A DNA stretch of 64,000 nt, from the NCBI RefSeq assembly GCF_037151175.1, contig NZ_JBBCOR010000005.1, forward strand, positions 124,001 through 188,000, written 5' to 3'. The stretch comes from Asaia sp003994335 (GTDB lineage Bacteria; Pseudomonadota; Alphaproteobacteria; Acetobacterales; Acetobacteraceae). Numbering within the stretch: the first letter of the stretch is position 1; each line of letters begins with the position of its first letter. The notes beneath the pieces were generated by a model. The model searched no databases, was not told the DNA's origin, and saw only the letters and a list, made by a program, of their open reading frames with translations. The position numbers and the translations under genes are program-made. Below, piece after piece: positions 44,511 to 54,115 of this stretch.

Positions 44511-47114
44511 ATGAATATTGAGAAATTCACCGAACGTAGCCGCGGTTTTCTTCAGGCCGCATCGACCATCGCCCTGCGCGACTACCATCAGCAATTGACG
44601 CCCGAGCATCTTCTCAAGGCGCTTCTGGACGACCCGGAAGGGGCCGCGTCTGCACTCATCCGCGCCGCCGGTGGAAATCCCGATAGTGTCCGCATGGCCA
44701 ATGACGCCGCGCTGGCGCGTTTGCCCAAAGTCCAGGGCGGCGGCGCAGGCCAGCCTCAGGCGACGCCTGATCTTGTCCGCACCCTTGATACAGCCGAACA
44801 GGATGCCCAGCGCGCGGGCGACAGTTTCGTGGCGCAGGATCGCCTGCTCGTGGCGCTTGCCGCGAGCAAATCAGGTGCCGGACAGGCTCTGTCCGAGGGC
44901 AAGGCCGATGCCAAGGCCCTTGAGCGTGCAGTGGCCGAATTGCGCAAGGGCCGGGTCGTCGATAGTGCGAACGCCGAGGCAGGGTTCGACGCGCTCAAGA
45001 AATATGCGCGCGATGTCACTGCCGTTGCCCTGTCGGGTAAGCTCGATCCAGTGATCGGTCGCGATGAGGAGATTCGTCGCGCTATCCAGGTTCTGGCGCG
45101 CCGTACCAAGAACAATCCGGTCCTGATAGGCGAGCCCGGTGTGGGCAAGACGGCCATCGTGGAAGGCCTGGCGCTGCGTATCGTCAATGGCGACGTACCC
45201 GAAGCGTTGCGCAACAAGAAGCTGCTCTCGCTCGATATGGGTGCGCTGGTGGCCGGTGCGAAATATCGCGGCGAATTCGAGGAGCGGCTCAAGGCCGTTC
45301 TCAAGGAGATCGACAGTGCCGAGGGGCAGGTCATTCTGTTCATCGATGAGATGCATACGCTGGTAGGAGCCGGCCGCTCCGATGGCGCAATGGATGCCTC
45401 GAACCTGATCAAGCCGGAACTCGCTCGAGGCGTTCTGCACTGCATTGGTGCCACCACGCTGGACGAGTATCGCAAGTACATCGAAAAAGACGCGGCACTG
45501 GCCCGGCGCTTCCAGCCGGTTTTCGTCGGTGAACCCTCGGTTGCGGATACTATTTCCATCCTGCGTGGCATCAAGGAGAAATACGAACTCCATCACGGTG
45601 TCCGCATCACCGATGGTGCCCTCGTCGCTGCGGCGACGCTGTCCAATCGTTACATCACCGACCGCTTCCTGCCGGATAAGGCCATCGATCTGATGGATGA
45701 GGCCGCGAGCCGTCTGCGCATGCAGATTGACAGTAAGCCAGAGGCTCTGGACGAACTCGACCGACGCATCATTCAGCTCAAGATCGAGCGCGAGGCCATA
45801 CGTAAGGAAGATGACAGCGCGAGCCGCGAGCGTCTGGTCAAGCTCGAGGTTGAGCTGGCCGACCTGCAGGAGCAGTCCGACACGCTGGGTGCGGCCTGGC
45901 ATGCGGAGAAGGACCGTGTGAATGCGATCCAGAAGCTCAAGGAGCAGCTCGATCAGGCGCGCTCCGAAGTCGAAATCGCCCAGCGTAAGGGGGATCTCGG
46001 CAAGGCCTCCGAGCTGATGTATGCGACCATCCCGGGTCTCGAGCGTCAGATCGAAGAGGCCCAGCAGGAAGAGCAGAAGGACGCCGCTCAGGCGGGTCTG
46101 TTCAGCGAGGCGGTGACGGATCAGGGCATCGCCTCTGTCGTGTCGCGCTGGACTGGTGTTCCGGTGGACAGGATGCTTGAGGGCGAACGTGCCAAGCTTG
46201 TGCGCATGGAAGACGAACTGCGCGAGCGCGTAGTGGGTCAGGAACCTGCGCTCAAGGCCGTGTCCAACGCCGTGCGCCGTGCGCGCGCGGGTCTGCAGGA
46301 CCCCAACCGTCCGATCGGCTCATTCCTCTTCCTCGGCCCTACCGGCGTGGGCAAGACAGAGCTGGCCAAGGCGCTGGCACAGTTCCTGTTCGATGACGAT
46401 CGGGCCATGCTGCGTGTCGATATGAGCGAGTTCATGGAGAAGCATGCAGTCTCCCGTCTGGTCGGCGCGCCTCCGGGCTATGTCGGCTATGAAGAGGGCG
46501 GTGTGCTGACCGAGGCCGTGCGTCGCAGGCCCTATCAGGTCATCCTGTTCGACGAGGTCGAGAAGGCGCATGAAGATGTGTTTAATATCCTGCTGCAGGT
46601 GCTGGATGACGGGCGTCTGACGGACGGGCAGGGACGTGTTGTCGATTTCCGCAACACGATCATCATCCTGACCTCCAATCTTGGTTCGGATATTCTCGCC
46701 CAGCAGCCCGATGGAGAGAGCACGGCTCTGGTTCAGGCGCAGGTCATGGCGGTGGTGCGCAGCCATTTCAGACCGGAATTCCTGAACCGTCTCGACGAGA
46801 TCGTGCTGTTCTCGCGTCTGCAACGGGCCGATATGAACCGTATCGTGTCGATCCAGCTCAAGAGGCTGCGTGAGCTGCTGGCCGATCGCAAGATCACGCT
46901 GGATCTCGACCAGGCGGCCGATGACTGGCTGGCTGAATCCGGCTACGATCCAGTCTATGGGGCGCGTCCGCTCAAGCGTGTGATCCAGCGCAGCCTGCAG
47001 AACACATTGGCCGGGCTCCTTCTGGACGGGACGATCTTCGATGGCCAGACCGTCCATGTCTCTGCCAATGACAAGGGACTGGTCATCAATGGTCAGCAGG
47101 CGGAGATCGACTGA
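44511..47114 (+). CDS. clpB: ATP-dependent chaperone ClpB
   Basis: An 867-residue disaggregase that works with DnaK to solubilise aggregates after heat stress. The N-terminal Clp domain, first AAA+ (Walker A GEPGVGKTA near 207), the coiled middle domain (about 400-530), and the second AAA+ (GPTGVGKTE near 608) are all present. Length is normal. CTTGAAG lies at 44420-44426, like a heat-shock -35, but I see no matching -10 at the right distance, so a sigma-32 promoter is not claimed. Confidence 0.97.
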   Translation: MNIEKFTERSRGFLQAASTIALRDYHQQLTPEHLLKALLDDPEGAASALIRAAGGNPDSVRMANDAALARLPKVQGGGAGQPQATPDLVRTLDTAEQDAQRAGDSFVAQDRLLVALAASKSGAGQALSEGKADAKALERAVAELRKGRVVDSANAEAGFDALKKYARDVTAVALSGKLDPVIGRDEEIRRAIQVLARRTKNNPVLIGEPGVGKTAIVEGLALRIVNGDVPEALRNKKLLSLDMGALVAGAKYRGEFEERLKAVLKEIDSAEGQVILFIDEMHTLVGAGRSDGAMDASNLIKPELARGVLHCIGATTLDEYRKYIEKDAALARRFQPVFVGEPSVADTISILRGIKEKYELHHGVRITDGALVAAATLSNRYITDRFLPDKAIDLMDEAASRLRMQIDSKPEALDELDRRIIQLKIEREAIRKEDDSASRERLVKLEVELADLQEQSDTLGAAWHAEKDRVNAIQKLKEQLDQARSEVEIAQRKGDLGKASELMYATIPGLERQIEEAQQEEQKDAAQAGLFSEAVTDQGIASVVSRWTGVPVDRMLEGERAKLVRMEDELRERVVGQEPALKAVSNAVRRARAGLQDPNRPIGSFLFLGPTGVGKTELAKALAQFLFDDDRAMLRVDMSEFMEKHAVSRLVGAPPGYVGYEEGGVLTEAVRRRPYQVILFDEVEKAHEDVFNILLQVLDDGRLTDGQGRVVDFRNTIIILTSNLGSDILAQQPDGESTALVQAQVMAVVRSHFRPEFLNRLDEIVLFSRLQRADMNRIVSIQLKRLRELLADRKITLDLDQAADDWLAESGYDPVYGARPLKRVIQRSLQNTLAGLLLDGTIFDGQTVHVSANDKGLVINGQQAEID

Positions 47115-47170
47115 CCGGTCTGTTTCCACGCGGTGTCCCTCGAAACCGATAGGACATCATGCGTAACGAG

Positions 47171-47205
47171 GGGGTGCATCGCCTGGACGCGATGCACCCC
47201 TTTTT
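47171..47205 (+). terminator. Rho-independent terminator after clpB
   Basis: GGGGTGCATCGC-ctggac-GCGATGCACCCC is a perfect 12-bp stem followed directly by TTTTT, 56 nt after the clpB stop. Confidence 0.9.
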
Positions 47206-47257
47206 GAAACTCCTTCACGCGCAAACAGGCATGTCAGAGCTACCGCGGGACCCGCTG

Positions 47258-48355
47258 TCACCCCGGCATACCGGTGCCGCCGGTAATGCCGTAGATCTGC
47301 CCCGTGATGTAGCTGGCTTCGGTCGAAGCAAGGGTGACGTAGAGCGGCGCGATCTCCGCCGGTTGTCCCGGCCGTCCCATCGGCACGGTGGTGCCGTATT
47401 TCTCGACAGCTGACATGGGTTGGCCACCACAGACCTGAAGCGGTGTCCAGAAAGGACCCGGGGCGACGGCATTGATGCGAATCCCTTTGGGGAGAAGCTG
47501 CTTGGCGAGCGATTTCGTCAGATTGGCAATGCCTGCTTTCGTCAGGCTGTAATCGATGATGATCTCGGACGGGTTATAGGCATTGGAGGACGCCGTGTTC
47601 ACGATGGCGCTTCCGGGCGGCATATGCGGAATGGCCGCCTTGATGATCCAGAACAACGCATAGAGATTGGTCTTGAGCGTCCAGTCGAATTCCTGGGTGC
47701 TGAGTTCGATAATACTGTCATGGTGATGCTGGCGTCCGGCACAATTGACCAGTGTATCCAGACCGCCCAGCGCCGTTGCGGCATCGTTGACCAGCTTCTG
47801 GCAGAATGCCTCCGAGCGAATATCACCCGGCAGGGCAACGGCCTTGCATCCTGCCTTGCGGATCAGGGCGATAACTTCCCTGGCATCCTCTTCTTCCTGC
47901 GGGAGGTAGTTGATGGCAACGTCCGCGCCTTCGCGGGCGAAGGCGATGGCAGCGGATCGGCCGAGCCCGGAATCCCCGCCCGTGATGAGCGCGCGCCGTC
48001 CTGCCATGCGACCACTGCCCTTGTAGCTGCTCTCGCCGCAATCGGGCTTGGGATGCATGCGCGATTGCAGCCCTGGCCATTCCTGAGGTTGAGAGGCAAA
48101 CGGGGCGTGGGGATAGAGCTTTTGCGGATCGGCCAGAGGCGCCGCCCCCGCCTGTACCGATGCCCCCTGAGCAGATGCTGCCTGCGCGCGACTGGTCGCG
48201 GCCACGAGCCCGGCGAGCCCAAGCGTCGCGCCTTGCATCATGCCGCGTCTGCTGGGTGAGGTCGCTCGGGCATTGGCCCGGTCGGACGTTGGCGACGCAT
48301 TCTCGGGGGGTAGAGCCGCAGAACGGGGGATAGAGGGATCGGACGGGTTGCTCAT
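47258..48355 (-). CDS. SDR oxidoreductase with a Tat-like signal peptide
   Basis: A 365-residue protein. Residues ~33-60 look like a twin-arginine signal: SPSRRGMMQGATLGLAGL with Arg36-Arg37, a hydrophobic core and an Ala-rich end. The rest is a classical short-chain dehydrogenase similar to YhxD/YghA-like NAD(P)-dependent enzymes: TGGDSGLG, the NTASSNAYN Ser, and catalytic DYSLTKAG Tyr/Lys. Export by Tat would carry a folded, cofactor-bound SDR to the periplasm. I start at ATG 48355; GTG 48424 would add 23 residues. It diverges from gyrB. Confidence 0.82.
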   Translation of the reverse strand: MSNPSDPSIPRSAALPPENASPTSDRANARATSPSRRGMMQGATLGLAGLVAATSRAQAASAQGASVQAGAAPLADPQKLYPHAPFASQPQEWPGLQSRMHPKPDCGESSYKGSGRMAGRRALITGGDSGLGRSAAIAFAREGADVAINYLPQEEEDAREVIALIRKAGCKAVALPGDIRSEAFCQKLVNDAATALGGLDTLVNCAGRQHHHDSIIELSTQEFDWTLKTNLYALFWIIKAAIPHMPPGSAIVNTASSNAYNPSEIIIDYSLTKAGIANLTKSLAKQLLPKGIRINAVAPGPFWTPLQVCGGQPMSAVEKYGTTVPMGRPGQPAEIAPLYVTLASTEASYITGQIYGITGGTGMPG

Positions 48356-48617
48356 GGCGTCGGAACTCGCTTTTGACAAGAAGGAACCGTGCCGGTCGGC
48401 CGACACATTATGAGAAGCCGTCACGAGGCTTTGGGTTGCTATGCAAGGAGCGCTCGATGAAGACTCGGCCTCGTCACGTCGAAAGCTCGGTCCCTCGATT
48501 GCGACATTTCCGACAGGTGGGTTTCTTGGGTCCCCGGCCCGTATCCCAACGCCCTAGCCGTGGCTCGTCAGAGGGGCTATATTGATCGCTTGTTGCGAGT
48601 AGGAGCGTCACGCCAGC

Positions 48618-51071
48618 ATGTCCGAACAGATCCGTCCGACCGAGTTGCCTGAGAACCTCGATGACGAAGCCGATTATGGCGCCTCATCCATCTCGGTTCT
48701 CAAGGGGCTCGATGCGGTACGCAAACGCCCCGGCATGTATATTGGCGACACGGACGATGGCTCGGGACTGCACCATATGGTCTTCGAGATCATCGACAAC
48801 GCCGTGGACGAGGCGCAGGCAGGTCATGCAACACGCTGCATCCTGACGCTCAATGGCGACGGGTCGGTGAGCGTACGCGATAACGGCCGTGGCATCCCGA
48901 CCGATATGCATGAGGAGGAGGGCGTAAGCGCGGCTGAAGTCGTGCTGACCAAGCTCCATGCCGGCGGCAAGTTTAACCAGAATTCCTACAAGGTTTCCGG
49001 TGGTCTGCATGGCGTTGGCGCGGCTGTGGTCAACGCGCTCTCGGAGTGGATGGAAGTCCGCATCTGGCGTAACAACACCGAGCATTTCATTCGCTTCCAG
49101 CATGGCGAGCGCGACGAGGCGCTGGCTGTTATCGGCGCGAGTGAAGAGCCGCGTGGCACGCTGGTCACATTCAAACCCAGCAAGCAGACGTTCACGAAAG
49201 TCGATTTCGATTTTGCCATTCTCGAACGCCGCATGCGCGAACTGGCGTTTCTGAATTCCGGCCTCGAGATCGTGCTTCGGGACGAGCGTCACGCCGAGAA
49301 CAAGGAAGTGGTATTCTGCTATGAGGGGGGGCTCAGTGCCTTTGTGGAATATCTTGACGCGAGCAAGACCTCGATCGTCACCCCGCCCATCGTCGGTGCG
49401 ATCGATCATGCCGAGAGTGGCATCCGCGTCGAGTTCGCGCTGACCTGGAATGACAGCTTCCATGAAACGATGCTGTGCTTCACCAATAACATCCCCCAGC
49501 GCGATGGCGGTACGCATCTGGCCGGGTTCCGCCAGGCCCTGACACGCGTTGTGGGCAAATACGCCGATACCGGATCGTCCAAGAACGCTGCTTCCCTCAC
49601 GGGTGAAGACATGCGCGAAGGCATGACGGCGGTGCTGTCGGTGAAGGTGCCTGACCCCAAATTTTCGTCCCAGACCAAGGACAAGCTTGTTTCCTCCGAG
49701 GTGCAGCCTGTTGTGCATGTGACCGCAGCAGATGCCATCGGGCATTGGTTCGAAACCCATCCGCGTGAAGCCAAGGCCGTGATTGCCAAGGTGAATGAGG
49801 CGGCTGCGGCGCGTGACGCTGCCCGGCGCGCCCGCGAGCTTACCCGGCGCAAGGGCGTGCTCGATGTGTCCTCGCTGCCAGGCAAGCTGGCGGATTGTCA
49901 GGAGCGGGACGCGAGCAAGGCCGAATTGTTCATCGTCGAGGGTGACTCGGCAGGCGGTACGGCCAAGCAGGGGCGCGACCGTCGTTTCCAGGCTATCCTT
50001 CCCCTCAAGGGCAAGATCCTCAATGTCGAGCGTGCGCGTTTCGATCGTATGCTCGGCTCTGCTGAAGTCGGTACCCTGATCACGGCGCTCGGCACCGGCA
50101 TCGGTCGTGGCGATGTGGAGCAGGGTGGTTTCTCGATCGAGAAACTGCGCTACCACAAGATCGTCATCATGACGGACGCCGATGTTGACGGATCCCATAT
50201 CCGCACGCTGCTGCTCACCTTCTTCTTCCGTCAGATGCCGGAGCTGATCGAGAAGGGATATCTCTATATCGCCCAGCCGCCGCTTTACCGCGCCAAGCGC
50301 GGTAACGAGGAACGCTATCTGAAGGACGATGCGGCTCTGGAGCAGTATCTGCTCGACAAGGCGCTCACCAATGCCACGCTGACCTTGTCGAGTGGCGAGG
50401 TGATCGCGGGCGAGGCGTTGATGGAGCGTGTCAAGGCCATGGGGCAGGTGGCGAAGACCCTGACGGCGATGGCGAGCAAGATTCCGGTCTGGGTGCTGGA
50501 GCAGGCCTATGTGGCGCGCGCCCTGTCCCTCGGGCATGAGATTGCCCAGGAACGCGCGCCCATCCTGCAGGCGCGTCTCGATGCCGCCTCGCCGGTCAAT
50601 GAGCGCGGCTGGATGGTAGGCCCGACTGAAGACGGAGGCCTGCGGCTGGCGCGCAGCGTACGCGGCGTAGGTGAAGTCTATACGCTCGATGCCGTGCTGC
50701 TGCGTTCGGCAGAGGCGCGCTGGCTAGCGGGAGAAGGCGGCCGCATCGCCGGAGATTTCGAGGGTGCGGCGAAATTGGCGCTCGACAGCCAGGCCGTGGA
50801 ACTTGCGGGTCCGGCCATGGTTTTCGACCGGGTGGTGCAGCAGGGGCGCAAAGGCCTTGCCATCAACCGGTTCAAAGGCCTTGGCGAGATGAATAATGAG
50901 CAGCTCTGGGATACGACCCTCGACCCGGCAACCCGCATCCTGCTTCAGGTCAAGGTGGGCGATGTGGAAGATGCCGGGCAAGTCTTCTCGACCCTCATGG
51001 GCGATGTGGTGGAGCCGCGTCGCGACTTTATCGTCGGCAATGCCCAGAAGGTCGCCAATCTTGACGTTTGA
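48618..51071 (+). CDS. gyrB: DNA gyrase subunit B
   Basis: An 817-residue type II topoisomerase subunit. The GHKL ATPase has RKRPGMYIG, EIIDNAVDEA and LHAGGKFNQN...YKVSGGLHG. The TOPRIM domain carries IVEGDSAGGTAKQGRDR and DADVDGSHIRTL, and the C-terminal NRFKGLGEMN is present. Length is normal for the alphaproteobacterial form. An AGGAG lies 12 nt before ATG 48618. Supercoils DNA with GyrA, which is not in the window. Confidence 0.97.
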   Translation: MSEQIRPTELPENLDDEADYGASSISVLKGLDAVRKRPGMYIGDTDDGSGLHHMVFEIIDNAVDEAQAGHATRCILTLNGDGSVSVRDNGRGIPTDMHEEEGVSAAEVVLTKLHAGGKFNQNSYKVSGGLHGVGAAVVNALSEWMEVRIWRNNTEHFIRFQHGERDEALAVIGASEEPRGTLVTFKPSKQTFTKVDFDFAILERRMRELAFLNSGLEIVLRDERHAENKEVVFCYEGGLSAFVEYLDASKTSIVTPPIVGAIDHAESGIRVEFALTWNDSFHETMLCFTNNIPQRDGGTHLAGFRQALTRVVGKYADTGSSKNAASLTGEDMREGMTAVLSVKVPDPKFSSQTKDKLVSSEVQPVVHVTAADAIGHWFETHPREAKAVIAKVNEAAAARDAARRARELTRRKGVLDVSSLPGKLADCQERDASKAELFIVEGDSAGGTAKQGRDRRFQAILPLKGKILNVERARFDRMLGSAEVGTLITALGTGIGRGDVEQGGFSIEKLRYHKIVIMTDADVDGSHIRTLLLTFFFRQMPELIEKGYLYIAQPPLYRAKRGNEERYLKDDAALEQYLLDKALTNATLTLSSGEVIAGEALMERVKAMGQVAKTLTAMASKIPVWVLEQAYVARALSLGHEIAQERAPILQARLDAASPVNERGWMVGPTEDGGLRLARSVRGVGEVYTLDAVLLRSAEARWLAGEGGRIAGDFEGAAKLALDSQAVELAGPAMVFDRVVQQGRKGLAINRFKGLGEMNNEQLWDTTLDPATRILLQVKVGDVEDAGQVFSTLMGDVVEPRRDFIVGNAQKVANLDV

Positions 51072-51915
51072 GTGTCTGACGTCGCGCGGGGCGCTTTCGC
51101 TGGGTGCGGCGCTGTTAGCGCTTGGCGGGCAGGCTTGCGCTGCCGATCTGGGCAATGGGGCGGCGGCACACTCAGCTGCTTCTCCCGCAACCAATGTGGG
51201 TCAGACAACCGCCATTTATCGGGTCTATAATCATGGCCTGCATGTGGTTGATGCCACGGCGGATTATACCCTGACGGAATTGGGGTACGGTATCAGGACC
51301 ACGCTTCATGCCGGTGGGTTCATGAGCCTGTTCCTGCGCATGGATATTCAGAGTACGGCGCAGGGTCATTTCGACCATGACTGGGTTCACCCGGTGGGTT
51401 ACGAAAGCGCTGGCTATTCGCGCGGGCGCCACCGCAGTGTCGTGCTGCAATACGCTGATGATGCGCCGCACATCGTGACTCTCGACCCTAAGGAGAGCGA
51501 TCGTGAGGATGTGCCACAGGCCGAGCTGTCCCATTCAATGGACACGCTGAGCGCCATGGCGCTTCTGCTCGAGAATGTGCGCCATACCGGCAGATGTGAC
51601 GGCAATGCCCATGTGTTCGATGGGCTTCGCTTGAGCGCCATGACATCGCATGGCCCCTTCAAGGGGGAGGTCCCCGAGACCTTTGGGCAGAAATTCAAGG
51701 GCATCGCGCTCCGATGCGATTTTGTCGGGCAGCAGGAAGCGGGGTTCATCAAGGACTCATCGCATCTCGACGTGATGAAGGCTCCGCATCCCGGATCCGC
51801 CTGGTTTCAGGACATTCCGGGTGTCGGTCTGACGGCAGTCCGTATCGAGTTCGAGCATCCCAAGCTCGGCCAGATGACGGCGGTGCTGGATCATACCCCC
51901 GTCATCCAGCCCTGA
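51061..51915 (+). CDS. DUF3108-like exported protein
   Basis: A 284-residue protein starting at TTG 51061 inside the gyrB end, with AGAAGG about 8 nt upstream. A signal peptide (SRGALSLGAALLALGGQACAAD) covers roughly residues 8-29. The mature part has IYRVYNHGLHVVDATADYTL, a LDPKESDREDV segment and a DTLSAMALLLENVR segment typical of DUF3108 proteins of unknown role. Tight overlap suggests it is co-transcribed with gyrB. Confidence 0.78.
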   Translation: MTFECLTSRGALSLGAALLALGGQACAADLGNGAAAHSAASPATNVGQTTAIYRVYNHGLHVVDATADYTLTELGYGIRTTLHAGGFMSLFLRMDIQSTAQGHFDHDWVHPVGYESAGYSRGRHRSVVLQYADDAPHIVTLDPKESDREDVPQAELSHSMDTLSAMALLLENVRHTGRCDGNAHVFDGLRLSAMTSHGPFKGEVPETFGQKFKGIALRCDFVGQQEAGFIKDSSHLDVMKAPHPGSAWFQDIPGVGLTAVRIEFEHPKLGQMTAVLDHTPVIQP

Positions 51916-51930
51916 TGGCGGGACGTTTCA

Positions 51931-51957
51931 GACGGTGGGACGCGTTGTCCCGCCGTC
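51931..51957. terminator. Hairpin between convergent DUF3108 and gph genes
   Basis: GACGGTGGGAC pairs with GTCCCGCCGTC (11 bp, one T-G wobble) around GCGTT, in the 52-nt convergent gap. Probably a shared terminator. Confidence 0.65.
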
Positions 51958-51967
51958 GAACGTACCC

Positions 51968-52642
51968 CTATATCGGTCGTGAGAGATCGTAGATCAGACG
52001 GGGAAGTTCGGCCACACAACCTGCGATGGCGGTGGCATGGGCGCTCATGCTGCGATCGCCGTAGCCCCAGCTGGCGAAAAGGGCTGGCATCGGCACTGCC
52101 AGAGCGGCCGCGATATCGTTTTGGTGATCCCCGATCATGATGCCATGTGTGGGCTCGGCATTGATCATGCGCATGGTCTTGCGAATATGATCCGGATCGG
52201 GCTTGCGGACGGAGAAACTGTCTCCGCCCCCAATGGCGTCGATCAGCGCGGCGATGCCAAGCTTCTCCACAATCGCCTGAGCTGCCTTGAGCGGTTTGTT
52301 GGTGCAGATCACACAGGCAATGCCGCGCTCATGCAGCGTGGTCAGCATAGACACTGTGTCCGGAAAAAGCCGGGTCTTCTCGGCGGCGCGTGGCTCGTAG
52401 AGTTCCAGGAAACGTTTTGTTGCTTCGTCGCGGTCGATCTTGTCAGTATCGCCCCCATAGATCAGGAGCCGGTCAACCAGTTTGCGTGCCCCGTCACCGA
52501 TCATCCCCCTCACTGTCTCAGCATTGGGCTGATGCAGATCATAGGCTTTGAGAAGCGCCGCACCGCTCTCGGCCAGGTCGGGCAGGCTGTCGATCAATGT
52601 TCCATCCAGATCGAAAACGGCGGTCTTGATTTCGGTGCTCAC
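51968..52642 (-). CDS. gph: Phosphoglycolate phosphatase-like HAD hydrolase
   Basis: A 224-residue HAD-superfamily phosphatase with a helical cap. Motif I is FDLDGTLIDS, motif II CTNKP, and motif III/IV MIGDHQND. The family normally removes phosphate from 2-phosphoglycolate from DNA repair, but related substrates are possible. It diverges from glmU over about 105 nt. Confidence 0.85.
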   Translation of the reverse strand: MSTEIKTAVFDLDGTLIDSLPDLAESGAALLKAYDLHQPNAETVRGMIGDGARKLVDRLLIYGGDTDKIDRDEATKRFLELYEPRAAEKTRLFPDTVSMLTTLHERGIACVICTNKPLKAAQAIVEKLGIAALIDAIGGGDSFSVRKPDPDHIRKTMRMINAEPTHGIMIGDHQNDIAAALAVPMPALFASWGYGDRSMSAHATAIAGCVAELPRLIYDLSRPI

Positions 52643-52693
52643 GGGCGAATGTCCTCACAAAGCGGGCGAATGCAATAATCAGCAATCCGAAGT

Positions 52694-52723
52694 GACAGAG
52701 CTGCGGTTTGACAGCTCTCTGTC
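52694..52723 (+). promoter_or_regulatory. Hairpin with an embedded TTGACA upstream of glmU
   Basis: GACAGAGCT pairs with AGCTCTCTGTC (with a 2-nt bulge) around gcggtttgac, and TTGACA (52708-52713) is a perfect -35 hexamer. No good -10 follows at 17 bp (CTACGC), so the promoter is uncertain. Confidence 0.35.
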
Positions 52724-52747
52724 GGGTTGGCTACGCCACGTAACGAT

Positions 52748-54115
52748 ATGACATCACTTTCCATTTCCGACGGCCAGCCCGTTCGCCATCACAAACCGAC
52801 GACCGCCGTGATCCTTGCGGCGGGGCTCGGGACACGCATGCGCTCTAGCCTGCCTAAAGCTCTGCACCCGCTGGGTGGACGCCCCATGATCACGCATCTG
52901 ATCGAGACGGCGAAATCCGTGTTCGACAGAATCGTGGTTGTGGTCGGGCCGGATATGGCAGCGCTCGAAAAGGCCGCGGCGCCCTGGCCCTGCATCGTGC
53001 AGAGCGAACGCCTCGGTACAGGTCATGCTGCCCGTATGGCGGAGGAGCTGTTTGGTGAGGGGGATGTCGCTATACTCTACGCCGATAATCCCCTGATCAC
53101 CGAAGAAACCATGCGTGCCCTGCTGGCGACGCGACAGGAGAGCGGGGTTTCGCTCGCGTTGCTGGCGATGCGTCCACAGGATCCTGGCCGTTATGGCCGC
53201 ATCATCGTTCGGAATGGATGCGTTCAGGAAATCATTGAGTGGAAAGATGCGAGCGAGGCGCAGCGCGCGATCGATCTGTGCAATGCCGGGGTGCTATGCG
53301 CAGGTGCGCAGGATCTGCGTCGGTGGCTCGCCGCATTGGGCAATGCAAACGCCCAGGGTGAGTATTACCTTACCGATGTCGTGGCCCAGGCCGCGCGTGA
53401 GGGCATCGTGCGCCACGCCGAAGCGCCTGCGGACGAGCTGGCCGGTATCAATTCGCGTGCCGAACTGGCCGCTGCAGAGGCGAGCCTGCAAAAGCGTCTT
53501 CGCGTGGCGGCACTCGAGGGTGGTGTGACTCTCGTTGCGCCCGATACGGTCTTCTTCTCTACTGATACGATCATCGAGCCTGATGTGGTGGTCGAGCCCA
53601 ATGTTGTGTTTGGGCCCGGAGTGATTGTCCGACGAGAAGCGCGTATCCGGGCATTCAGCCATCTGGAGGGATGTGTCGTCGAGCGCGAGGCGATCATTGG
53701 CCCGTATGCGCGGCTGCGTCCTGAAACTGTCTGTGGCGTTGCCTCCCATGTCGGGAACTTCGTCGAACTCAAGGCAACGCTACTCGGCGACGGGGCCAAG
53801 GCCAATCATCTGACTTATCTCGGTGATTCGACCATCGGCGCCCGTACGAATGTCGGGGCAGGGACGATTACCTGCAATTATGATGGCGTTTTCAAGCACC
53901 GTACCGTCATTGGTGACGACGTCTTTGTGGGATCCGACTCGATCCTTGTTGCGCCTGTGACGATAGGCAGCGGGGCGCTTCTGGCGGCTGGCGGCGTCAT
54001 TACCGAGGATGTGGAGCCCGGCGCTCTGGCTCTGGGTCGTTCGCGACAGATCAACAAGGCAGAGAGAGGGCGTAGCATTCGTGACGCCCTGCGTGCGAGG
54101 AAGGAACAAGGCTGA
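52748..54115 (+). CDS. glmU: Bifunctional GlcN-1-P acetyltransferase/UDP-GlcNAc pyrophosphorylase
   Basis: A 455-residue bifunctional enzyme making UDP-GlcNAc for peptidoglycan and lipopolysaccharide. The N-terminal uridyltransferase has ILAAGLGTRMRSSLPKAL. The C-terminal left-handed beta-helix repeats and NYDGVFKHRTVIGDDVFVG carry the acetyltransferase site. I chose ATG 52748; the TTG at 52727 is unlikely. Its stop overlaps the glmS ATG (TGATG). Confidence 0.95.
   Translation: MTSLSISDGQPVRHHKPTTAVILAAGLGTRMRSSLPKALHPLGGRPMITHLIETAKSVFDRIVVVVGPDMAALEKAAAPWPCIVQSERLGTGHAARMAEELFGEGDVAILYADNPLITEETMRALLATRQESGVSLALLAMRPQDPGRYGRIIVRNGCVQEIIEWKDASEAQRAIDLCNAGVLCAGAQDLRRWLAALGNANAQGEYYLTDVVAQAAREGIVRHAEAPADELAGINSRAELAAAEASLQKRLRVAALEGGVTLVAPDTVFFSTDTIIEPDVVVEPNVVFGPGVIVRREARIRAFSHLEGCVVEREAIIGPYARLRPETVCGVASHVGNFVELKATLLGDGAKANHLTYLGDSTIGARTNVGAGTITCNYDGVFKHRTVIGDDVFVGSDSILVAPVTIGSGALLAAGGVITEDVEPGALALGRSRQINKAERGRSIRDALRARKEQG

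Noticed and set aside
48684..50537. 617-residue reading frame opposite gyrB
   Set aside because: A shadow of gyrB on the other strand; gyrB is fully conserved and explains the sequence.
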